In this document: piece after piece, positions 6,411-10,513 of the stretch
Layout: every line of letters begins with the position of its first letter
Position numbering within the stretch: position 1 is the stretch's first letter
Source of the DNA: Holophagales bacterium UBA5066
GTDB lineage: Bacteria > Acidobacteriota > Thermoanaerobaculia > UBA5066
Assembly (NCBI GenBank): GCA_002414905.1
Contig: DIAY01000134.1
Span: 7,479-17,991, forward strand
Length of the DNA stretch: 10,513 nucleotides
Direction: 5' to 3'
Made by a program: the position numbers and the translations under genes
The notes under the pieces: generated by a model
The model's database searches: none
Told to the model about the DNA's origin: nothing
The model's input: only the letters and a program-made list of their open reading frames with translations

Positions 6411-8213
6411 CTACGTTACCAGCACGTCCTCATGAGCGTACTCGTGCCGCGCATTCCGCCGCCGCGGCGTCGCGGCCAGGACGCAGCCGAGGAGGCCGAC
6501 ACGCCCGGCGAGCATCAGGCCCGACAGGAGGAGCTTGGACGGCGTTCCGAGCGAGGGGGTGATGCCCGTCGACAACCCGACCGTGGAGAGGGCCGAGACG
6601 GCCTCGAAAGCGAGATCGAGGAAGGGCTTCTTCTCGAACGCGAGCAGCGCCAGAACCGAGACCGAGAGGAAGGAGACCGAAACGATCACGGTGGCCAGTG
6701 CCCGCTGGATCGACGCGTCGCCGAGGCGACGCCGGAAGAGCTCGACTCTTCCCTTCCCTCCCGCGATCGACATTACGGTGAGGAGGGCCACGGCGACCGT
6801 CGTCGTCTTTACCCCCCCCGCCGTCGAGGCCGGGGAACCGCCGATCCACATCAGGAGGAGGATGAGAAAGAGGGCGGCAGGCGCCAGGCCGGCCACGTCG
6901 ACGGTGTTGAAGCCGGCCGTTCTCGCCGAAACCGAATGGAACAGGGCCGAGAGGAGCCGCTCTCCCCACTTCTCGCCGAGGGCCCCTCCCACCGGGTCGA
7001 GCAGGAGGAGCCCCGCCGTCCCCAGGACGAGGAGGAGACCCGTGACGGTGAGGACCATCTCGACGTGCAGGCCCGGCCTGCGCCTCCTGCGCGCCACGAG
7101 CCCTCCGATGGCGGCGAGGACGGGAAAGCCGAGGCCTCCCACTACGATGAGGACCATGATCGTCGACTGGACGACGACGTTCGCCCCCAGCCCCGGCGCC
7201 ATCAGGTTCATGCCGTGGAGCGCGAAACCGGCGTTGCAGAAGGCCGAAACGCTGTGAAAGATGGCCGAGAAGAGGCGGCCCGCCTCGGGAACCACGCTCT
7301 CCGGCAGGTACCGGTAGAGGATGGCGGCCCCCGCCGCCTCGAATGCGAGGGTCACGAGCGCGATCTGCGCGAGCGTCGCACGGATACGGCCGAGGCTCTG
7401 CTCGCCGACGAGGGACTGCAGGCTCGCATACTGCCGGAGCGTGCCCCCCGTGAAGGCGAAGGCGAAGAACGTCGTGAGCGTCATGATCCCGAGGCCGCCG
7501 GCCTGGATGAGGACGAGGAGGATCGTGTGCCCGAAAGGGGTGAAGGTGGCCCGCGTGTCGACGACCGTCAGCCCGGTGACGCAGGCGGCGCTCGCCGAGG
7601 TGAAGAGGGCGTCCACGACGGTGAGCCCTTCGCCCCGGGTCGCGCGGGGAAGCAGGAGCAGGCCGGTCCCCATGCCGATCAGCAGGACGAAGCTGGCGAG
7701 GATGACGAGATGAGGCTGGACGACCTGCCCGACGAATTTCCGGCTGTCTCGCAAGGCACCGAGGAGGAGGGAGAGAACGAGAAACGCCTGCGTTGCGACG
7801 AGCCAGGCACCGGCGAAGTCGTCCGGGTCGAGGCCGAAGAAGACGATCGGCGAGGCGACGCCTCCACGCCGGCCGAGAAAGCCGAGCAGGACGACGACCC
7901 ACACGAAGACGTCGATCCGGTGCGACCGGAGGAAGGCGCGGCGGTCATCCCGGGTGAGGAGACGCAGGACGCCCAGAACGACGAAAGCCCCGAGCACGAG
8001 CGCCAGGAGCAGCCTGACGAAACCCACTATCTCGGGTTCCAGAACGAAGCCGTGCTCGAGGACGAGCGCGCCGATGGCCAGGAGGGCGAGGAGCCGAAGC
8101 GCGACGGCGACCGCTCCGTCAAATTCCGCCCGAAGGCCACGGTCGGGCTTCGGCCGCGCCAGCTCCCGCAGGTGCAGCTTCGTCAGCGATCGGAAGAACC
8201 GCCTTTCGGCCAT
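6411..8213 (-). CDS. ktrB: Potassium uptake channel subunit, KtrB/TrkH family, with N-terminal membrane extension
   Basis: The 600-residue protein imports K+ across the cytoplasmic membrane. All four selectivity-filter loops of the SKT superfamily are visible: CVTGLTVVD (Gly214), FCNAGFALHG (Gly329), RTAGFNTVD (Gly434) and STVGLSTGI (Gly546). GGSPASTAGGVKTTT at 457-471 is the gating intramembrane loop typical of KtrB. The C-terminus GRVGLLGC...HEDVLVT also follows the KtrB pattern. Family members are usually about 450 residues. Here some 165 extra residues at the N-terminus add about four predicted membrane helices. The frame stays open to an ATG at 8393. I prefer the ATG at 8213 because TAGACT ends 7 nt upstream, and because codon-position composition in the upstream stretch favours the other strand. 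A G8 run on the coding strand (6812-6819) encodes part of the gating loop. Confidence 0.9.
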   Translation of the reverse strand: MAERRFFRSLTKLHLRELARPKPDRGLRAEFDGAVAVALRLLALLAIGALVLEHGFVLEPEIVGFVRLLLALVLGAFVVLGVLRLLTRDDRRAFLRSHRIDVFVWVVVLLGFLGRRGGVASPIVFFGLDPDDFAGAWLVATQAFLVLSLLLGALRDSRKFVGQVVQPHLVILASFVLLIGMGTGLLLLPRATRGEGLTVVDALFTSASAACVTGLTVVDTRATFTPFGHTILLVLIQAGGLGIMTLTTFFAFAFTGGTLRQYASLQSLVGEQSLGRIRATLAQIALVTLAFEAAGAAILYRYLPESVVPEAGRLFSAIFHSVSAFCNAGFALHGMNLMAPGLGANVVVQSTIMVLIVVGGLGFPVLAAIGGLVARRRRRPGLHVEMVLTVTGLLLVLGTAGLLLLDPVGGALGEKWGERLLSALFHSVSARTAGFNTVDVAGLAPAALFLILLLMWIGGSPASTAGGVKTTTVAVALLTVMSIAGGKGRVELFRRRLGDASIQRALATVIVSVSFLSVSVLALLAFEKKPFLDLAFEAVSALSTVGLSTGITPSLGTPSKLLLSGLMLAGRVGLLGCVLAATPRRRNARHEYAHEDVLVT

Positions 8214-8220
8214 CGCACCG

Positions 8221-8226
8221 AGTCTA
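8221..8226 (-). promoter_or_regulatory. Putative -10 element TAGACT of the ktrB-ktrA operon
   Basis: TAGACTCG on the minus strand has exactly 7 nt between the hexamer and the ATG at 8213. Initiation at the usual distance from a -10 would therefore start at the A of the start codon, giving a leaderless mRNA. No Shine-Dalgarno and no clear -35 are present. Confidence 0.5.
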
Positions 8227-8247
8227 CGGTCGGGACCTTCCGAAACG

Positions 8248-8253
8248 TATAGT
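8248..8253 (+). promoter_or_regulatory. Putative -10 element TATAGT in the divergent region
   Basis: TATAGT is the closest match to the TATAAT consensus that I noticed in the window. It is followed after 8 nt by an ATG at 8262 that opens a 27-codon ORF. It points away from, and lies only 21 bp from, the ktrB -10 on the other strand, so the two promoters would probably interfere with one another. Confidence 0.35.
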
Positions 8254-8261
8254 TCGAGCTC

Positions 8262-8345
8262 ATGCCGCGCCCCTTCGGGACGGATACGGTCGAGGAGCTG
8301 CCGACCAGGCTCGTCCGGCCCTTTGCCGCTCCCCTCCTGTGCTGA
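8262..8345 (+). CDS. Possible small ORF, 27 residues, upstream of the decarboxylase
   Basis: An ATG 8 nt after a TATAGT hexamer opens a 27-codon frame ending TGA at 8343-8345. By hand count over the 26 internal codons, G or C occurs at 19 first, 15 second and 23 third positions. This low-second, high-third pattern matches real genes in G+C-rich DNA and argues for coding on this strand rather than an N-terminal extension of ktrB on the other. The peptide starts MPRPFGTDTVEEL, is mixed in character, has no membrane helix, and matches nothing I know. It ends 29 bp before the decarboxylase and could be a leader peptide or chance. No Shine-Dalgarno is seen. The sample is small, so confidence is low. 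Confidence 0.3.
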   Translation: MPRPFGTDTVEELPTRLVRPFAAPLLC

Positions 8346-8359
8346 TCGCCCGATCGAAA

Positions 8360-8365
8360 TAGACT
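8360..8365 (+). promoter_or_regulatory. Putative -10 element TAGACT of the decarboxylase gene
   Basis: AAATAGACTCG precedes the decarboxylase ATG, with the hexamer ending 9 nt upstream. There is no Shine-Dalgarno in the short interval and no clear -35. The eight-base core is identical to those at 4484 (plus) and 8226 (minus). Confidence 0.5.
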
Positions 8366-8374
8366 CGAGCCACC

Positions 8375-9823
8375 ATGAACGGAGATTTCCCACCCGACAC
8401 GCTCAGGGCCTGGGGCGGCGCTGCCGCCGAGCGCCTCGCCCGCTATTTCGAGACGATCGAGAGCCGGCCCGTCCTGGCCCGGACGAAGCCGGGCGAGCTC
8501 GTCGCGAAATTCCCGCCCGAGGCTCCCGAAGAGCCCGAGTCGTGGGAGGCGATCGAACGCGACCTCGACCTCCTCGTCGAGCCGAACCTGACCCAATGGC
8601 AGCACCCGGGCTTCATGGCCTACTTCGCGTCGTGCGGCTCGGTCCCCGGGATCGTCGGCGACTTCCTCGCCGCCGGCTACAACCAGGTCGGCATCCTCTG
8701 GCGCTCCTCCCCCGCGTCGAACGAGATGGAGCAGGCGATGGTCCGCTGGCTGGCCCGCCTCGTCCGCCTGCCGGACGCCTTCGACGGCCAGCTCGCCGAC
8801 ACGGCATCCGCGGCCTCCCTCATCGCGCTCGCCGCCGCACGCGAGCAGGCCTTTCCCGACGTGCGCAAGACGGGCCTCGCGGGCCTGCCGCCCGCGGTCG
8901 TCTACTGCTCCGAGCTCGCGCATTCCTCCATCGACAAGGCGTGCGTCGTCCTCGGCCTCGGGATCTCGGGCCTCCGAAAGATCCCGACCGACGCGGAGCA
9001 CCGGATGGACGCCGGCGCGCTGGAGTCGGCCATCGCCGCCGACCGGGCTGCGGGACGGAAGCCGATCGCCGTCGTCGCGACGGTCGGGACGACCGCCGTG
9101 ACCTCCGTCGACCCGCTCCCGGCCGTGGCCGCCATCTGCCGCCGCGAGGGGCTCTGGATGCACGTCGACGCCGCCTACGCCGGAGCCTCGGCGAGCCTCC
9201 CCGAGAAGCGGCCCCTCTTCGCAGGCTGGGAGGAGGCCGACTCGATCGTCTGGAACCCCCACAAGTGGCTCTTCCTCCCGCTCGAGTGCACCGGTCTCTT
9301 CTTCCGGAAAATGGAGCGCGTGAGGAAGGCGTTCTCGGTCGTCCCGCAGTACCTCGAAACGCCCGAGGGGAGCGCCGGGGTCCGCGAGTACATGGACTAT
9401 GGCATCCAGCTCGGTCGCCGCTTCCGTGCGCTTAAGGCGTGGATCACGCTCCGCACGTTCGGCGCCACGGGGATTCGCGAACGTCTCCGCGCCCACATTG
9501 CCCTGGCGCAGCGGCTCGAAGGCGACCTGCGCCGTGAGCCGGACGTCGAGATCGCCGCCCCCGTGCCGTTCTCGGTCGTCGTCTTCCGTTTCGCACCCTC
9601 CGGGCTCTCCGAGCCGGAGAGGGACACCTTGAACCAGCGGGTTCTCGAGAACGTGAACCGGGAGGGACGCTTCTTCATCTCGCACGCGGTCGTGAAGGGG
9701 CGGTACGTTCTTCGGGCCGCGATCGGCAACCTCCGGACGGAGGAGCGGCACCTGGATGCGTTCCTCGATTCCCTTCGCACCGCCCGGGCGGTCGCTGAAA
9801 CCAGACACGACCTGAAGCCGTAA
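8375..9823 (+). CDS. PLP-dependent group II (aromatic) amino acid decarboxylase
   Basis: At 482 residues this matches the length of animal and plant aromatic amino acid decarboxylases. Motifs appear in family order: HPGFMAYF near 77-84, the SSPASNEME block near 111-119, the phosphate-binding TASAAS region near 143-148, LAHSSIDKA with His183 stacking on the PLP ring, HVDAAYAG with Asp265 pairing with the PLP nitrogen, NPHKW with Lys297 as the PLP-lysine, and GIQLGRRFRALKAW near 343-356. Tyr326 sits exactly 29 residues after the lysine, like catalytic Tyr332 after Lys303 in human DOPA decarboxylase. This supports true decarboxylation rather than the aldehyde synthase variant, in which this Tyr is Phe. 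The product would be an amine such as tyramine, tryptamine or phenethylamine, but the exact substrate is not readable. Action is cytosolic. The start is the ATG 9 nt after a TAGACT element. The gene lies 85 bp upstream of an efflux adaptor gene. Confidence 0.92.
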   Translation: MNGDFPPDTLRAWGGAAAERLARYFETIESRPVLARTKPGELVAKFPPEAPEEPESWEAIERDLDLLVEPNLTQWQHPGFMAYFASCGSVPGIVGDFLAAGYNQVGILWRSSPASNEMEQAMVRWLARLVRLPDAFDGQLADTASAASLIALAAAREQAFPDVRKTGLAGLPPAVVYCSELAHSSIDKACVVLGLGISGLRKIPTDAEHRMDAGALESAIAADRAAGRKPIAVVATVGTTAVTSVDPLPAVAAICRREGLWMHVDAAYAGASASLPEKRPLFAGWEEADSIVWNPHKWLFLPLECTGLFFRKMERVRKAFSVVPQYLETPEGSAGVREYMDYGIQLGRRFRALKAWITLRTFGATGIRERLRAHIALAQRLEGDLRREPDVEIAAPVPFSVVVFRFAPSGLSEPERDTLNQRVLENVNREGRFFISHAVVKGRYVLRAAIGNLRTEERHLDAFLDSLRTARAVAETRHDLKP

Positions 9824-9862
9824 ATCTGGAGGAGAAAGCCGGGGAGCGGAATGCAGCTGTCG

Positions 9863-9879
9863 CCACGCGGGGCTCGTGG
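9863..9879. other. Short inverted repeat between the decarboxylase and efflux adaptor genes
   Basis: CCACG and CGTGG form a 5-bp stem with a 7-base loop in the 85-bp gap. No T-tract follows, so it is a doubtful terminator. The two genes may be co-transcribed. I found no convincing promoter in the gap. Confidence 0.15.
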
Positions 9880-9897
9880 AGACGTGCAAGTCTTTCC

Positions 9898-9903
9898 GGA
9901 AGA
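9898..9903 (+). promoter_or_regulatory. Ribosome binding site of the efflux adaptor gene
   Basis: GGAAGA ends 5 nt before the ATG at 9909. A nearer ATG at 9904 reaches a stop after two codons, so 9909 is the true start. Confidence 0.55.
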
Positions 9904-9908
9904 ATGAG

Positions 9909-10513
9909 ATGAGCCTCATCGAACCGAGCAACCGAACCGCGGACCTCTCCGCCCTGAAGATTCGTCGCGACTCGGGACCCCAGCGCGGGCGCTGGGTCCT
10001 GCCTGCCATCGCGACGGCGATCGTCGTCCTCGTCGCCGCCGCTCTCGCGTGGGCGCGAGCCAGCGGCGCCACGTTCCGCGCGCCGGAGGTCTCCGTGACG
10101 CGCGTCGCCCTCGTCACGCCCACGCAGGCCTCGACCGTCCTCACCGCCTCGGGCTACATCGTGGCCCGGAGCAAGGCCGAGATCTCCCCGAAGTCCGTCG
10201 GGCGCGTCGCCTGGATGAACCTCGAGGAAGGGCAGAAGGTGAGGAAGGGCGAGCTCGTCGCCCGGCTCGAATCGCAGGAGCTGGAGGCGCAGCGCAAGCA
10301 GTACGCAGCGTCCCGAGAGCAGGCGCTCGCCGAGCTCGTCAATGCCCGGCTGGAGCGGCAGCGTGCCGCCACGCTTCTGAAAGACCTGGTCGGCAGCCAG
10401 CAGGCGTTCGACGCCGCCGACGCGCGAGTGAAGGCGCTCGAGGCCCAGGTGACTTCGATCGAGGCGCAGGTGCGCTACGTCGAGGAGCTGATCAAGAACT
10501 CCGAGATCTACGC
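9909..10513 (+). CDS. HlyD/MacA-like periplasmic efflux adaptor, N-terminal part (3' end outside window)
   Basis: The frame is open from the ATG at 9909 to the window edge, giving 201 residues. A cytoplasmic N-terminus is followed by a single membrane anchor at about 29-49. The first half of the biotinyl-lipoyl-like hairpin (SGYIVARSKAEISPKSVGRV, then EEGQKVRKGELVARLE) spans about 81-121. An alpha-helical, coiled-coil-like stretch rich in Glu, Gln and Ala runs from 122 to 197. The last visible residues, LIKNSEIY, lead into the usual return strand of the lipoyl domain. This is the order found in membrane fusion proteins that link an inner membrane RND or ABC pump to an outer membrane channel. 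A MacA-type partner for an ABC (MacB-like) pump is as likely as an RND adaptor, and the next genes would decide. Nothing here shows the cargo. Its position after a decarboxylase makes amine export a possible but weak guess. Confidence 0.88.
   Translation, partial: MSLIEPSNRTADLSALKIRRDSGPQRGRWVLPAIATAIVVLVAAALAWARASGATFRAPEVSVTRVALVTPTQASTVLTASGYIVARSKAEISPKSVGRVAWMNLEEGQKVRKGELVARLESQELEAQRKQYAASREQALAELVNARLERQRAATLLKDLVGSQQAFDAADARVKALEAQVTSIEAQVRYVEELIKNSEIY

Noticed and set aside
6264..8252. 662-residue plus-strand ORF opposite ktrB and the start of ktrA
   Set aside because: It is extremely charged and low in complexity, covers conserved ktrB codons on the other strand and has no recognisable motif.
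8214..8393. 60-residue N-terminal extension of ktrB from an ATG at 8393
   Set aside because: It would overlap the decarboxylase start and lacks membrane or domain character. The ATG at 8213 has a TAGACT element 7 nt upstream, and codon-position composition does not fit minus-strand coding.
8183..10144. 653-residue minus-strand ORF opposite the decarboxylase
   Set aside because: It is charged composition without motifs, while the plus strand encodes a decarboxylase with every catalytic residue in place. It is a shadow frame.

Overview
The window is very G+C-rich, with densely packed genes, almost no intergenic space and G/C at most third codon positions. It reads as a chromosomal segment of a free-living Gram-negative bacterium. 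The secreted PQQ-type sugar dehydrogenase ends in a 'VVDTR...DVSGYFE' domain that I associate from memory mostly with Acidobacteriota (Thermoanaerobaculia-like) and some other environmental lineages. The assignment to Acidobacteriota or a neighbouring phylum is an inference and cannot be proven here. I saw no mobile elements, rRNA, tRNA or CRISPR arrays.

Layout, left to right. (1) 1-501 (+): C-terminal end of an FAD-dependent amine-oxidase-like oxidoreductase, cut by the window edge. (2) 509-1795 (-): CPA2/NapA-type cation:proton antiporter with an Asp-Asp pair, convergent with gene 1 across a 7-bp gap. (3) 1873-4365 (-): secreted multidomain glucose/sorbosone dehydrogenase-like protein (signal peptide, beta-propeller, PKD, His-rich module, C-terminal domain). 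(4) 4500-5633 (+): polytopic membrane protein of unknown function with several histidines in or near predicted helices. (5) 5702-6406 and 6411-8213 (-): a KtrA/KtrB-type potassium uptake pair, ktrB first, ktrA 4 bp downstream. KtrB carries an extra N-terminal membrane region. (6) 8214-8374: divergent promoter region with a possible 27-aa small ORF. (7) 8375-9823 (+): group II PLP-dependent (aromatic) amino acid decarboxylase with all key catalytic residues. (8) 9909-end (+): N-terminal part of a HlyD/MacA-like efflux adaptor, cut by the right edge.

Functionally this is mostly housekeeping and envelope material: monovalent cation balance (antiporter plus KtrAB), a periplasmic or extracellular sugar oxidation enzyme, an amine-producing decarboxylase and an export system. 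The least ordinary signal is regulatory. Three genes (4500, 8213 minus, 8375) have an identical TAGACTCG element ending 5-8 nt before the start codon, and a fourth (1795 minus) has TAAAGT at the same distance. None of these four has a convincing Shine-Dalgarno. By contrast, the dehydrogenase and the efflux adaptor have clear purine-rich ribosome binding sites. This pattern fits leaderless transcription from -10-only promoters. I did not find a clearly novel multi-gene system.
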